In this document: positions 15,742 to 25,379 of the stretch, piece by piece | Layout: each line of letters opens with the position of its first letter | Numbering within the stretch: position 1 is the first letter of the stretch | Assembly: GCA_022842935.1 (NCBI GenBank) | Contig: JALHOP010000006.1 | Span: 248,001 to 312,000, forward strand | DNA length: 64,000 bases | Origin: Myxococcota bacterium | Lineage (GTDB): Bacteria > Myxococcota > XYA12-FULL-58-9 > JALHOP01 | Reading direction: 5' to 3' | Notes under the pieces: generated by a model | The model's input: the letters and a program-made list of their open reading frames with translations, nothing else | Database searches by the model: none | What the model was told of the DNA's origin: nothing | Translations under genes and position numbers: made by a program

Positions 15742-17028
15742 CTACAACTGGGCGTGACGCTCGCCGCGCACCCGATGAAGCCGACGCCCGCGCATCTCGA
15801 CCACGGTGAGGCGATAGCCTCCAGCGTCGATGAAGGCGCCCTTGCTCACGACAGGGAGACGCGAGGCTAGGTAGTCGCCGACCGTCTCGACTGCCCTAGG
15901 CACGTCATCGAGTCGCAATCCTAGCTCGCGGTGGGCTACGTCGAGAGTGAGACGGCTGTCGATCTCGAAGCCCTGACCCCCACGCACGATGGGTGCGACT
16001 TCGGCGGCGTCTTGTTCGTCGCGAATTTCCCCCACGAACTCTTCGAGAAGGTCCTCGAGAGTCACGACCCCGAGAAAAGCCTCGTCGGTGCCGCGAATGA
16101 CCGCTAGATGCACGGCGCGGTCCTCGAACTCGCGGCGTAGACCTTCGAGACCGTCATCCTCTGAAGCGTACACGGGCTGTCGGATGACCTCGCGCATCGT
16201 GACGTCCGACTTGCCAGCGACCAGCGCAGCCGTCATGTCCTTGATGTGGACATAGCCGCAGACGTGATCGCTCGCGTCGACCACTGGGTAGCGCGTGAAC
16301 TGATGAGCGACCGCTTTCTTGAGGTTGTCCGAGAACGAGTCGTCGACCTTGAGTACTACGACGTCGCGTCGCATCGTCATCACCTGACGCGCCTTGCGCT
16401 GGGTGTAGTCGAAGATGCGATCGATGAGGCCGCGTGCGCGCGGGTCGAGGTTGACCTGCGCAAGCACGAGCCGCAACTCTTCTGGTGAGCGACCACGCTC
16501 GTCGTCGGTCGCGCCGCGCAGGCGCAAGGCGCGTACGAGCAGCTGCGCGACGGCGTTTAGCGACCACGTGAGTGGCAGCGTCGCGACGTAGAAGACATGG
16601 AGCGGGACGGCGGTGAGCAAGGCCACCGACTCCGCGCGTGCCAGCGCAAGCGACTTTGGTACGAGCTCACCGATAACGACGTGAACGATAGTGATGAGCG
16701 CCAATGCAAGCGCCGCGGCGAGGCCGTGCGTGGTCACACCCGCCCAGGCGCCGAGCCCCGCGAGGTGCGGCGCTAGCAAGCTCGCGAACGCAGGTTCGCC
16801 AAGCCAGCCGAGACCCAGAGAGGCCAGAGTGATGCCCAGTTGGTTGGCCGACAGGTACACGTCGAGACGCTGCGCGATGTGCAACGCGATTCGCGCTCGC
16901 CGGCTTCCCTGGGCCACGAGCGCGGTAAGCCGTGTCCGCCGCACCTTCACGAGCGCGAACTCGGAGGCGACGAAGAAAAAATTCGCCAGCACGAGGGCGA
17001 TGCTCGCGCAAAGCGAAAGCGTCAACAT
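15742..17028 (-). CDS. CorC/HlyC (CNNM-type) membrane transporter
   Basis: 428 aa. An N-terminal DUF21/CNNM membrane domain (residues 1 to about 190, with four hydrophobic segments and N-F-F-F-V-A-S-E-F-A-L-V-K-V-R-R at the first) is followed by a CBS pair (about 205-320) and a C-terminal CorC_HlyC domain (about 340-420, G-F-E-I-D-S-R-L-T-L). The family exports Mg2+ (or Na+/Co2+) and the old haemolysin label is historical. The start ATG fits the hydrophobic N-terminus. It is convergent with the pyrophosphatase gene. Confidence 0.92.
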   Translation of the reverse strand: MLTLSLCASIALVLANFFFVASEFALVKVRRTRLTALVAQGSRRARIALHIAQRLDVYLSANQLGITLASLGLGWLGEPAFASLLAPHLAGLGAWAGVTTHGLAAALALALITIVHVVIGELVPKSLALARAESVALLTAVPLHVFYVATLPLTWSLNAVAQLLVRALRLRGATDDERGRSPEELRLVLAQVNLDPRARGLIDRIFDYTQRKARQVMTMRRDVVVLKVDDSFSDNLKKAVAHQFTRYPVVDASDHVCGYVHIKDMTAALVAGKSDVTMREVIRQPVYASEDDGLEGLRREFEDRAVHLAVIRGTDEAFLGVVTLEDLLEEFVGEIRDEQDAAEVAPIVRGGQGFEIDSRLTLDVAHRELGLRLDDVPRAVETVGDYLASRLPVVSKGAFIDAGGYRLTVVEMRGRRLHRVRGERHAQL

Positions 17029-17136
17029 GGTTTACATGACAGTACAGAGCGCTGGGGTATCTGGCAATCAGGGGGGCGCGCAGTTGCCGTCACGCGCCTA
17101 TGTCCGCGCACCCCGTTCCCCTGTAAAACGGTGGTC

Positions 17137-19335
17137 ATGGTCCGTGCCGTCGCCGTCTGTCGGTTCGCGCTAATGATGGGGCTCACGGCCTGCACCGCGA
17201 ATCTGATACTCCCGGAGGAGACGCAGATCGTTTGTGTCGATGATGGCGATTGCCCAAGTCCCCGCACCTGCGAGGTTGCCATCAAGCGGTGCGTCGATGT
17301 TGGCCTCGTCGACGAAGAGCCCCCGACGCTCATCGCCGCCACCGCGAGCGACAGCACACATGTCGTGCTCGAGCTCAGCGAGGTCATCGATCCGCGGACC
17401 AGTGACATCACGCGTTATGCGCTGACGCCAACGTTGACCGTCGAGGACGCCGAGGTCGCTACCAGCTATCGCCAGGTGCGGCTCACCGTCGACCCCCAAG
17501 AGCCCGGGCGCGACTACGTCGTACGCGTGAGCGGAATTGCCGACGTGGCGGGAAACGCCATCGCGGATGGGGCGCAGATCTCGTTCATCGGCTTTGGAGC
17601 AGCGCCCGATCGCAACCCGCCAGAGATCATCGCGCCCCTTGACGCGGAAGTGCGGCGCGAAGCGTCCGTCACCCTCGTGTGGACACGGCGTGCCTACGCT
17701 GAACAGTACGAGGTCGAGGTCGCTTACGACGCCGCCTTCACGCAGCCTGTCGCAGGCTTTCCGCTGAGCGTTGTCGACCCACAGACAAGTCTGACGTACG
17801 ACTTCCCTGCCGAGGTCCGCTACTATTGGCGCGTGCGCGCCACCTCGACGCGCCAGGGCGAATACGGCATCGGCATGTTCGACCGCCTGGGCGCGGTCAT
17901 GCATGTGTATTGCCCAGCGGGTGACTCTTGTAGCGACGATGGTGCCGCAGGCAACGTGAGCGCTCCCTTTCGTACGCTCGTGGGCGCGGTCGCGCGCGCT
18001 CGTGCTTCAGGGATCCATACGTTTCGCGTCGCTGCGCGGGGCGGTGGCGCCGCGTACGCCGAGCATGTGACGATTGGTTTTGGCGTCGAGCTGCGTGGCG
18101 GCTACACCCCGACCTTCGACGAAGCGAGCCGGGACCCGGCGGTCAACGTCACCAACATTGCGGCCTCCGCTGGTCCCGCTCTCTTGGTCTTCGGCGTCAG
18201 CGAGCCGATCGTGATCGACGGATTTTTTCTTCGTAGCGTCGCCGACGATGCGCTTCGTGTGAACGGTGGCAGCGACGTCACCATCAGCAACAACGATGTA
18301 GCGGGCGCCGAGAGCGCAATCGCCGTCGAGAATTCCGTGCTCGACACCGATCAGAACCTCATCGTCGGCAACGTCATCCACTCGCTTACGCCGCAGAGTG
18401 GGCACGGCATCGTGGTGCGCTCCGCTGGTGCGACCATTCGTGACAATGTCATCGATATCAGCGCGTGCACGAGCGCGTGCAAGGATGCCGCGGGCATTGC
18501 CACCAACGCGGCGGATGTTCTCGTCACCGGCAACGTCATCACCCATGGCGGGCAGTTGGGCCTTACGAATGGCATCGAGCTCATCGAGTCCCACTTCGAC
18601 ATCCGCGCCAATCGCGTCACGATGGGCAACGGCGCGACCAACGCCGTCAAGACGACGGCCGTGTTCAGCATTCAGCCCCCCTCGGTGATTGCCAACAACA
18701 TCTTGCTGGGTGGAACCACGTCGATTGCTGGGTCGCACTTTTCGACCGCTCTCGATGTGCAGAGCTTCTTTACGGTACTGGTCAGCAATAACGTTCTCTA
18801 TGGCGGCTCTGGTGCGGGGATGGCGCGCACGATCCTCGACGCGAGCGGCCAGGTCACTGAAACGAGCTACACAAACAACATCATCTTCAACGGCGACGCG
18901 ACGCCAAGTTACTGCTTCTACGAGACCGATACTGCCCGTCCGACGTTCTTCCGCGCGAACCTGCTCTTCGGCTGCGCCGACGCCCTCTACCGCAACTACA
19001 ACAGCACGACCGGCGAGACTCTGCTCACGAGCATTGCTCTGGTGAACCAAGCGGCGAACACCACCCAAGGCGCCGCGTCGACCGCGGGCGGGAATCTGAC
19101 GCTTGCAAGTCTCGCTGACGTAGGTTTCGTCGCATTTCCCTCCGACTTGCATCTCACCGCCGCGACACCGGTGGCTGTACGTCGTAGCGGAGTAAACACC
19201 GCGCAGAACCTCTGCGGCACGTCGAGCAACCTGGGGTGCGGCGATGTGGTCGACGACTACGACGGCGCTGGTCGCACCTGCCCGACCCCGGGCAGCGTTT
19301 GCTACTCGCTCGGCGCCTACGAGCGTGACCAATGA
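17137..19335 (+). CDS. Lipoprotein with Ig-like and parallel beta-helix domains (copy 1)
   Basis: 732 aa. The ATG at 17137 starts a lipoprotein signal ending L-T-A-C (Cys19). A small disulfide motif C-V-D-D-G-D-C-P-x5-C follows, then an SbsA-type Ig-like domain (about 50-140), a second fibronectin-like strand domain, and a long right-handed parallel beta-helix (about 260-640) built of N-x-I/V and G-N-x-I repeats, as in DUF1565/pectate-lyase-like proteins. The C-terminal block D-Y-D-G-A-G-R-T-C ends with S-L-G-A-Y-E. It is probably displayed on the cell surface. Its stop overlaps the start of a paralogue by ATGA. Enzymatic activity is possible but no catalytic residues can be assigned. Confidence 0.85.
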   Translation: MVRAVAVCRFALMMGLTACTANLILPEETQIVCVDDGDCPSPRTCEVAIKRCVDVGLVDEEPPTLIAATASDSTHVVLELSEVIDPRTSDITRYALTPTLTVEDAEVATSYRQVRLTVDPQEPGRDYVVRVSGIADVAGNAIADGAQISFIGFGAAPDRNPPEIIAPLDAEVRREASVTLVWTRRAYAEQYEVEVAYDAAFTQPVAGFPLSVVDPQTSLTYDFPAEVRYYWRVRATSTRQGEYGIGMFDRLGAVMHVYCPAGDSCSDDGAAGNVSAPFRTLVGAVARARASGIHTFRVAARGGGAAYAEHVTIGFGVELRGGYTPTFDEASRDPAVNVTNIAASAGPALLVFGVSEPIVIDGFFLRSVADDALRVNGGSDVTISNNDVAGAESAIAVENSVLDTDQNLIVGNVIHSLTPQSGHGIVVRSAGATIRDNVIDISACTSACKDAAGIATNAADVLVTGNVITHGGQLGLTNGIELIESHFDIRANRVTMGNGATNAVKTTAVFSIQPPSVIANNILLGGTTSIAGSHFSTALDVQSFFTVLVSNNVLYGGSGAGMARTILDASGQVTETSYTNNIIFNGDATPSYCFYETDTARPTFFRANLLFGCADALYRNYNSTTGETLLTSIALVNQAANTTQGAASTAGGNLTLASLADVGFVAFPSDLHLTAATPVAVRRSGVNTAQNLCGTSSNLGCGDVVDDYDGAGRTCPTPGSVCYSLGAYERDQ

Positions 19336-21584
19336 GCCTGCGGCTGACGTGTATGGTTATCGTCGCGCTGAGCGCCGCGTGTGGAGTTGACCTCGCTGTT
19401 CCCCCCGAGGCTCGCGTCCTCTGTTCGGTCGATGGCGATTGTCCGGACGCCATGGTTTGCAACCTAGGCTCCCGCGAGTGTGTGACGCGCGAGGCGCTCG
19501 ACCGTTCGCCACCGCGGCTTGTCTCTGCCGCCGCCGCGAGCCCCATCGCCATCGTCCTCACGTTCGACGAGCGCGTCAGTAACGTCACCGCCGAACAAGT
19601 CTCGAGCTACAGAACCGAGCCTGCGCTGGCTTTCACGAGTGCAGTTCTCGGAAGCGAAGGGCAGAGCGTACTCCTCGGAGTCGAGCGACAGGACGCCATC
19701 GACTACACGGTCATCGTCGCCGAGGTCATTGACGCATCCGGAAACCTCATCCAGACGCCGAACGACCGCGCGATCTTTCGAGGAGTGCCAACCCAACCCG
19801 ATACGCAAGCTCCCGAGCTGTTGGTGCCGAACGCAGGGGAGCGTTTCGTGGGGCGCGACGCGGTAGACCTGCGCTGGACGCAGCGCGACGGTGCGGCATC
19901 GTACACAGTCGACGTCGCGTACGATGACGCCATGCTCGAGCCCATTCCCGGGAGCCCGTTTCAAGTCGCGCCGCTGCGGCCGGGAGGGGCGCCCGAGCCG
20001 AGCCTGCGTGTGCCGCTACCAGGTGCAGTGACCTTCTATTGGAGCGTGCGGGCCGACGTGACCGTTGGGCCTGCCGCGCGCTCGTTTTTCGAGCTGATCG
20101 GCGACGCGATACACGTCTATTGTCCGCAACAGCAGGCGTGTCTCGATGACGGGGCCGCCGGGAACGTCACGCATCCCTTCCGCACCATCGGGCGCGCCAT
20201 CGCAGTCGCGGCGGCCGACGGTCTGTCGCGGGTGCTCGTCGCCGACCGCGGCGCGGGAACGGCCTACATCGAATTGGTGACGTTGAGCGCGGGGGTAAGC
20301 CTCTACGGCGGCTACAGCCCTGACTTCACCGCCCGCGGCTTCACGACCCGGCTTCGCAACGAAGGCTCCGTGACGATCTACGGTGAAGACATCGACGTGC
20401 CGACGGTTGTCGACGGTTTCACCATCGAAGGCGGCACCAGCTCCGTCGTCCACACCGTCGAGCTCTTGCGTGGCCACAACGTGACCTTGAGCAATGACGT
20501 CATCACGGGCGGCACAACGATCCTCGAGTCTATCGCAGTCAACCTCACGGACTCAGGGACGCGCAGCGGCCCACAGCCGGTCATCGACGCTTGCGCCATC
20601 ACCGCATCGGAAGCCGGTCAAACGAGCGTCGGTGTGGCTGGCGTCGACTCGAATGTCGTCGTCCGTGATTCCTCGGTGACATCAGGCTCCGCTATAGCCC
20701 CGTTCACCAGTGACTCGATCGCGCTGCGCTTGCGCGGGGGCGCGGTGCTCACTGGGAACGTCATTCACAGCGGCCAGGCGGGACGTTTTTCGTCGGGCGT
20801 TCGCTTGGCAATCAATGAGCTCGGCGTTGCGTCGCGCATCGCAGGCAACACGGTAACGACATCCAGCTGCGATCAGGCTGCTGGCATCGTCGTCGGCAGC
20901 CAACTTGACGCGCCCGCGGCGCAGCTGATCTCGCCCGTCATCGTCAACAACGTGGTCGACATCACGACTGGAACCTCACCGTTCGGACCTGCAGCTACCG
21001 GCATCGGCGCGCACCGCGGGGCGGTCGTCAACAACACACTTCGGATCAGACCATGTCCGCTCGGCAGCTGCATTCGCTACGGCGTGTTCACGAACGTGCA
21101 GGACGGCGAGCTGGTCCTCGCCAACAACTTCGTGGTGATGGGAAGCAACAGCGAGACCGTTGGGGCATGCCTGGGCATGGACACGTCGCCGTCGCAGGGC
21201 TCGCGTCCGCCCGCGCGCATTGAGAACAACCTGTTGGTTGAATGCGCGGCCTCCACCTTCGTGCGCCTCGTCGACATCTTCGGTCCAGCCAGTGCCATCG
21301 ACACCATTGGCGGCGTCAACACACCTTCGCTGTACACCGCGCTCGTCCCGAACGCGCCCGTGAGTGCCACTGGAAACTTCGTGGAGAACGCAGCGGCGTA
21401 CTTCGTGAACGCCGCGAGCGGCAACTACCGTCTAGGGTCGTCAACATCCGCGGCCGTGCGTGGGGGAGGCCTCGACGCATCGGGCCCCCTCTATGGCTTG
21501 GTCACCACTGACTTCGATGGAGCGTCGCGAACATGCGGCGGTGCTGGTGTTTGCTATAGCGTAGGTGCTTACGAGCTCGACTAG
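19332..21584 (+). CDS. Lipoprotein with Ig-like and parallel beta-helix domains (copy 2)
   Basis: 750 aa, paralogue of the preceding gene and translationally coupled to it. Same order of parts: lipobox ending S-A-A-C (Cys17), C-S-V-D-G-D-C-P motif, Ig-like domain, strand domain, the shared H-V-Y-C-P-x-x-x-x-C-x-D-D-G-A-A-G-N-V block, beta-helix repeats, and the end block D-F-D-G-A-S-R-T-C with S-V-G-A-Y-E-L-D. The sequences have diverged strongly in the helix while the framing blocks are kept, suggesting different ligands on a shared scaffold. Confidence 0.85.
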   Translation: MSLRLTCMVIVALSAACGVDLAVPPEARVLCSVDGDCPDAMVCNLGSRECVTREALDRSPPRLVSAAAASPIAIVLTFDERVSNVTAEQVSSYRTEPALAFTSAVLGSEGQSVLLGVERQDAIDYTVIVAEVIDASGNLIQTPNDRAIFRGVPTQPDTQAPELLVPNAGERFVGRDAVDLRWTQRDGAASYTVDVAYDDAMLEPIPGSPFQVAPLRPGGAPEPSLRVPLPGAVTFYWSVRADVTVGPAARSFFELIGDAIHVYCPQQQACLDDGAAGNVTHPFRTIGRAIAVAAADGLSRVLVADRGAGTAYIELVTLSAGVSLYGGYSPDFTARGFTTRLRNEGSVTIYGEDIDVPTVVDGFTIEGGTSSVVHTVELLRGHNVTLSNDVITGGTTILESIAVNLTDSGTRSGPQPVIDACAITASEAGQTSVGVAGVDSNVVVRDSSVTSGSAIAPFTSDSIALRLRGGAVLTGNVIHSGQAGRFSSGVRLAINELGVASRIAGNTVTTSSCDQAAGIVVGSQLDAPAAQLISPVIVNNVVDITTGTSPFGPAATGIGAHRGAVVNNTLRIRPCPLGSCIRYGVFTNVQDGELVLANNFVVMGSNSETVGACLGMDTSPSQGSRPPARIENNLLVECAASTFVRLVDIFGPASAIDTIGGVNTPSLYTALVPNAPVSATGNFVENAAAYFVNAASGNYRLGSSTSAAVRGGGLDASGPLYGLVTTDFDGASRTCGGAGVCYSVGAYELD

Positions 21585-21613
21585 CCCCGGATGTCGACGT
21601 AGATTGGGCTCGG

Positions 21614-22654
21614 CTACGCGCTGGATTGGGCAGCCATCGCGCCAACACGCGCTGCGGAACCGTAGACCACCAGGACTTCACCCGCCGCAACCGGGGTGCC
21701 CGCGGTCTGCGCGGTGTCGCGAATGTCCGGATGGCGTCCGCGTGCAAGCACGCGGATACCGTGGCGCTCCTCGAGCTCGGCCAGCTGTCGTCCGGCCAGC
21801 TTACCGTCGGCTGTGACCTCGGCGGTGACGTGCGGGACGCCAGCGACTCCGAACGACGCGAGCACCCGCGCACCCAGGGTCATCGCCGCGACGATCGGAG
21901 CGGCGAGAGCTGACGACGAGAACGCCACGTCGACCGCGAGGGGTTGCGAAATTTTGGCGGCGATCTGCTGATCGAACAGGCGCATGAGAATGCGGATGCG
22001 GGGATTCATGCGCCGCGCATCCAATGCGACCTCGAGGTTCGCCATGTCATCGTTCGTTGCCACGACGATGGCGCGCGCGTGTTCGACGCCTGCTTCACGT
22101 AGCGCGTCGTCGTCTTTCATGTCGCGCACGAGCACCGGGATGCCCATGACCTTCGCTTGTGCGAGGAAGCGTGCCTCGGGGTCCTTCTCGATAGCGACCA
22201 CTGAAACAGAGCCTGCAACGAGCTCTTGCACCACGCGGAACCCGAGATGACCAACGCCACAAAGCACGACATGGTCGCGATAGGTCGATGCCTTCACTTT
22301 GGTCCACTCCCTTTCGGAATGCTGCTTCGAGGAGACGAGCAGCGCCAAGCGTACGATGCCTTCGCCAATGACGACGAAGCCGACCAGGGGATAGGACCCG
22401 AAGAGCAACACGAGCGTCCAAGGGTCCGTCGGCGAGATCACGTTTTCGCCGAGGATCGCCATCCATGCATCGTAATAAGAGGTCAGGATGGACGATGGGC
22501 GTGGATCGCCCAGCAAGACGTGCAGGGTTCCTCCGATAAGCACCGCGGTCGCGAGGAGCAGGAGCGTCGTACGGAACTGGCGTAGCACCGCGCGCGTGTA
22601 GAGCAACATCGTCAGAAGGTCGCGCCGTCTCTTGCTTCTGAGCGCGGTCTTCAA
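21614..22654 (-). CDS. TrkA/RCK-type potassium channel protein
   Basis: 346 aa. An N-terminal membrane part with two main hydrophobic segments and a short pore-like loop (A-W-M-A-I-L-G-E-N) is followed by a TrkA-N/RCK Rossmann domain (V-V-L-C-G-V-G-H-L-G, then V-V-A-I-E-K-D) and a TrkA-C domain. The pore loop lacks the canonical T-V-G-Y-G selectivity filter, so ion specificity is unclear. The TTG at 22654 is chosen because GGAGGAG lies 7 nt upstream; an ATG at 22609 is also possible. Residues 22655-22814 upstream hold no feature I can support. Confidence 0.8.
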   Translation of the reverse strand: MKTALRSKRRRDLLTMLLYTRAVLRQFRTTLLLLATAVLIGGTLHVLLGDPRPSSILTSYYDAWMAILGENVISPTDPWTLVLLFGSYPLVGFVVIGEGIVRLALLVSSKQHSEREWTKVKASTYRDHVVLCGVGHLGFRVVQELVAGSVSVVAIEKDPEARFLAQAKVMGIPVLVRDMKDDDALREAGVEHARAIVVATNDDMANLEVALDARRMNPRIRILMRLFDQQIAAKISQPLAVDVAFSSSALAAPIVAAMTLGARVLASFGVAGVPHVTAEVTADGKLAGRQLAELEERHGIRVLARGRHPDIRDTAQTAGTPVAAGEVLVVYGSAARVGAMAAQSSA

Positions 22655-22814
22655 GGCTCGCTCCTCCGCGCACGCACGCCCCACCTCATCACGATGGCCA
22701 TACCGCAGGCTGGCCCGGCGTTGAAGGACCAACCTCGCGCGATGCCGGGTCGGAGGTGAACAACGCGGGTTGTCCCGTGGCGATCGTCCGGCTCGTCAGA
22801 GCAAGGGACGCTGC

Positions 22815-23195
22815 TCAGCGCCGCTTGCGAGCTCGCACGCCGACCGCAGCAGGCCGCTCTATGGGGGGCGCCTTCTGCTTGTTCTGCGCACGCACACGTC
22901 GGCCTGTGCGCTCGGCACGGGCTCCCTGCGAGACTGCGAGCAACACCCGCTCGAGCAACCCACGCTCGAGCTGCGTCGCGGCCGCCGCTCCACCACGCTG
23001 TTGGCGTAGCGCCTCGATGACCACGACGACCGGTTTGACCATTGCGTAGAGCTCGGCGGCGGTCCGCTGCGTAACCAGCTCTTGCACGAACCGCTCGAGA
23101 CCCTTCGGATCGATGCTGAGGTCACTGCCGCCGCGCCGCATTAGCGGTCGCAAGGCACCTGAGAGCTGTTCGGCGTTCACGACAGCAGGTCGCAC
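22815..23195 (-). CDS. Hypothetical protein with basic tail
   Basis: 126 aa, GTG start after GGAG. The N-terminal 85 residues look helical (S-D-L-S-I-D-P-K-G-L-E-R-F-V-Q-E-L near 24-40) and the last 35 are strongly basic, possibly nucleic-acid- or membrane-contacting. Its start overlaps the end of the 65-aa gene at 23177-23374, so the two are likely an operon. No family recognised. Confidence 0.55.
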   Translation of the reverse strand: MRPAVVNAEQLSGALRPLMRRGGSDLSIDPKGLERFVQELVTQRTAAELYAMVKPVVVVIEALRQQRGGAAAATQLERGLLERVLLAVSQGARAERTGRRVRAQNKQKAPPIERPAAVGVRARKRR

Positions 23196-23374
23196 GTCTC
23201 CGGCCGGTCGATCGCCGGGCGCTCGGTGCCGTGATGCTGAAGGAACTGCTCGTAGGAATCGGCGTATTCACCCGATGAGATGCCGCGATAACAGCCGCCA
23301 TCGTAAGCGTCCTGGGAGCCTTGTTCGAGGACCCGGTTTACTGATGGGCCGTGCGTGACACCTAGAAGCGCCAT
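23177..23374 (-). CDS. Small hypothetical protein (65 aa)
   Basis: The ATG at 23374 opens a 66-codon frame with a balanced composition (M-A-L-L-G-V-T-H-G-P-S-V-N, then Y-D-G-G-C-Y-R-G-I and several Tyr/Glu/Asp). It ends inside the start of the downstream 126-aa gene with a 19-nt overlap. The frame stays open further upstream but there loses protein-like composition. No signal peptide and no known family. Confidence 0.4.
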   Translation of the reverse strand: MALLGVTHGPSVNRVLEQGSQDAYDGGCYRGISSGEYADSYEQFLQHHGTERPAIDRPETCDLLS

Positions 23375-23402
23375 TGCGAGCTCACTGATTGGTCGAAGGA
23401 TT

Positions 23403-23597
23403 CTAGTACCACTTCGTTCCGATGTTTTCGACAGGTCGTCGCGGCGCGCTGCCGTGAGCCAGACGCGCAGCGTCCCTGCCGGAGAAGGGGGGCCGCTCCT
23501 GCTTCGGCGCCGCGCCCGGCGTCGAATAGCCACCCCAACGACCAATTGAGCTCGCCGTGTTTTGCGGGGGCGCGCCGTTAGCAACAAGCACCGCGTG
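23403..23597 (-). CDS. Possible small protein ending just before the 65-aa gene
   Basis: An open minus-strand frame ends with G-T-K-W-Y and a TAG at 23403-23405, 28 nt before the ATG of the 65-aa gene. Its last 50 residues (S-S-I-G-R-W-G-G-Y through R-P-V-E-N-I-G-T-K-W-Y) look protein-like. A GTG near 23597 could start it, but no ribosome site supports that. Otherwise the 23375-23668 gap holds nothing I can support. Confidence 0.25.
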   Translation of the reverse strand, partial: HAVLVANGAPPQNTASSIGRWGGYSTPGAAPKQERPPFSGRDAARLAHGSAPRRPVENIGTKWY

Positions 23598-23668
23598 AAC
23601 CCTGGCGGTGATGCGCGGTCGTTCATTTTGTCGTTGCGAGGCCTTTGCTCTGCTAGGCTTCCTCGACT

Positions 23669-25363
23669 GTGGGTCGATGTGTTGCGGTGACACAGATCGC
23701 GTTGTTGACGACCCTCGTGACGGCGCGGGTCGCCTCGGCGTCTGGCTTCGACCTGCAGACACTGCGGCTTACGCCTGACGCGAGCGGCCTCATCACGTTG
23801 CCCGTTGGCGAGGTGCTGCCACACGGCACGCTGGGGGTCGCACTCGGGTTCGACGTGGCGTACAAGCCGCTGTCGCTCTCGCTGCCGAGCCTGTCGGTGC
23901 CACGCGGCACCATCGTGAAGGAGCGCGTGTCGCTCCAGGCGGCGTTTGCCTGGGGCCTTTGGGGCTGGCTCGAGATCGACGGCTGGCTGGGCATGGTGGC
24001 CCACCAGGGCGGTATCGACACGTCGTTTACACGCGCGACGCTTGGTTTCGACAACCTGGGTGAGCCACGCCTCGAAGACGTCAACATTGGCGCGCGGGTC
24101 TGGGCGACCAAACAACGGCGCGCAGTGCCGGCAATCTCCGTGGGTGGGCGCGTCGGCGTACCGGTTGGGGCGGAGGGCTCCTTCGCAGGCGAGCCTGGCC
24201 TCACGGTGACGCCGGAGGTCGTCGCGAGCTACAGCGGCGGTCGCACGACGTGGTCGTCCCGCTTTGGCTATGAGTTTCGGCCCAACCGCGTCGAGCTCGG
24301 CGATGCGACGCTTGGTGACCGCTTACGTGTCGGCCTCGGCGGCGCCATTGGTCTCGACCCGAGCACGTACGTGCAACGAAGGTCGGTCATCGGCGAGGTC
24401 CATGTTTCGGCCTGGGCTCTGGGGTCGAGCGTCCCCGAACGCGCGATCGGACTCGAGGCGCTGGTCGCGTATCGTCATCGTTTCGCGAACGGCTTTCCTT
24501 ACGCGGTCGCGTTCGGCGCCTCAGGAGGGATCTCGCCCGCCTACGGTGTGCCGCTCGCGCGCGTCTTCTTGACCATCGAGTCGGTGACGCGGGACCCGTA
24601 TCGCGACTCGGATGAGGATTCGGTCCCAAACCGGCGTGACGTGTGTCCGGGCTCCGAGGAGGACCTCGACGGCTTCGACGACTCTGATGGCTGCAACGAC
24701 AGCGACAACGACGGTGACGATATCGTCGACGGAGATGACGAATGCCCGCTCGCGGCCGAGGACCAGCCGGGCCCTGACGCCGATGGGTGTCCCCTCGTCA
24801 TTCCCGACGACAACGACCGCGACACGGTCCCTGACGACGAAGACCGTTGCCCCGATCAGAACGAAGATCTCGATCTGTACCAAGACTGGGACGGCTGTCC
24901 GGATCCTGACAACGATGGCGACGGACTCCCGGACATCGCTGACCAGTGTCCGCTTGCACCGGAGGACAAGAATCGCGTTCAAGACGATGACGGCTGCCCC
25001 GATGACGGGCGCGGGCCCCAGCTCGTCTCACTCAAGAACCGGCGTCTGCGCGTCCATCGCGCCATCGGCTTCGAGGCCGGGAAGCCACAGCTCAACAAAG
25101 ACAGCGGCCGTGTGTTGCTCCAGCTCGCGCAACTGGTTCGCGATCACGGCGAGATCGAGAAGCTCACCATCGCGGTGTATCCGGAAAAGGGCGGGCGGCG
25201 CGCGCGCAAGCTTGCCCAGGACCGCGCGAACGCGATCATCAACGAGCTCGGCGTACTCGGGTTGCAAAGAGACCAGGTCAGCGGCGGCGGCGCGCGCTGG
25301 GATCGCAAGCTCGCGGGCACGGTCGCTATCAACGCGGTGATTGCGCCCGGCAAGGGCCGTTAG
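23669..25363 (+). CDS. OmpA-family protein with thrombospondin type 3 repeats
   Basis: 564 aa. A signal peptide (GTG start, cleavage near A-S-A-S-G) leads into a beta-barrel-like region (about 30-305). Residues about 309-449 are Asp-rich calcium-binding TSP3 repeats of the D-x-D-x-D-G-x-x-D type with regularly spaced Cys-Pro pairs. The C-terminus (about 460-560) is a diverged OmpA peptidoglycan-binding domain with A-x-D-R-A-N-A-I-I-N-E-L in place of the usual S-x-x-R-A-x-x-V. The expected role is linking the outer membrane to peptidoglycan. Convergent with the small lipoprotein gene, 16 nt apart. Confidence 0.9.
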   Translation: MGRCVAVTQIALLTTLVTARVASASGFDLQTLRLTPDASGLITLPVGEVLPHGTLGVALGFDVAYKPLSLSLPSLSVPRGTIVKERVSLQAAFAWGLWGWLEIDGWLGMVAHQGGIDTSFTRATLGFDNLGEPRLEDVNIGARVWATKQRRAVPAISVGGRVGVPVGAEGSFAGEPGLTVTPEVVASYSGGRTTWSSRFGYEFRPNRVELGDATLGDRLRVGLGGAIGLDPSTYVQRRSVIGEVHVSAWALGSSVPERAIGLEALVAYRHRFANGFPYAVAFGASGGISPAYGVPLARVFLTIESVTRDPYRDSDEDSVPNRRDVCPGSEEDLDGFDDSDGCNDSDNDGDDIVDGDDECPLAAEDQPGPDADGCPLVIPDDNDRDTVPDDEDRCPDQNEDLDLYQDWDGCPDPDNDGDGLPDIADQCPLAPEDKNRVQDDDGCPDDGRGPQLVSLKNRRLRVHRAIGFEAGKPQLNKDSGRVLLQLAQLVRDHGEIEKLTIAVYPEKGGRRARKLAQDRANAIINELGVLGLQRDQVSGGGARWDRKLAGTVAINAVIAPGKGR

Positions 25364-25379
25364 GGCGCCCTAGCGGCGT

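Noticed and set aside
18007-19332. 441-residue minus-strand frame
   Set aside because: Antisense to the first beta-helix lipoprotein, which has a lipobox and repeats in its own frame.
23177-24115. 312-residue minus-strand frame
   Set aside because: Most of it is antisense to the OmpA/TSP3 gene; only its last 65 codons look protein-like and are reported separately.
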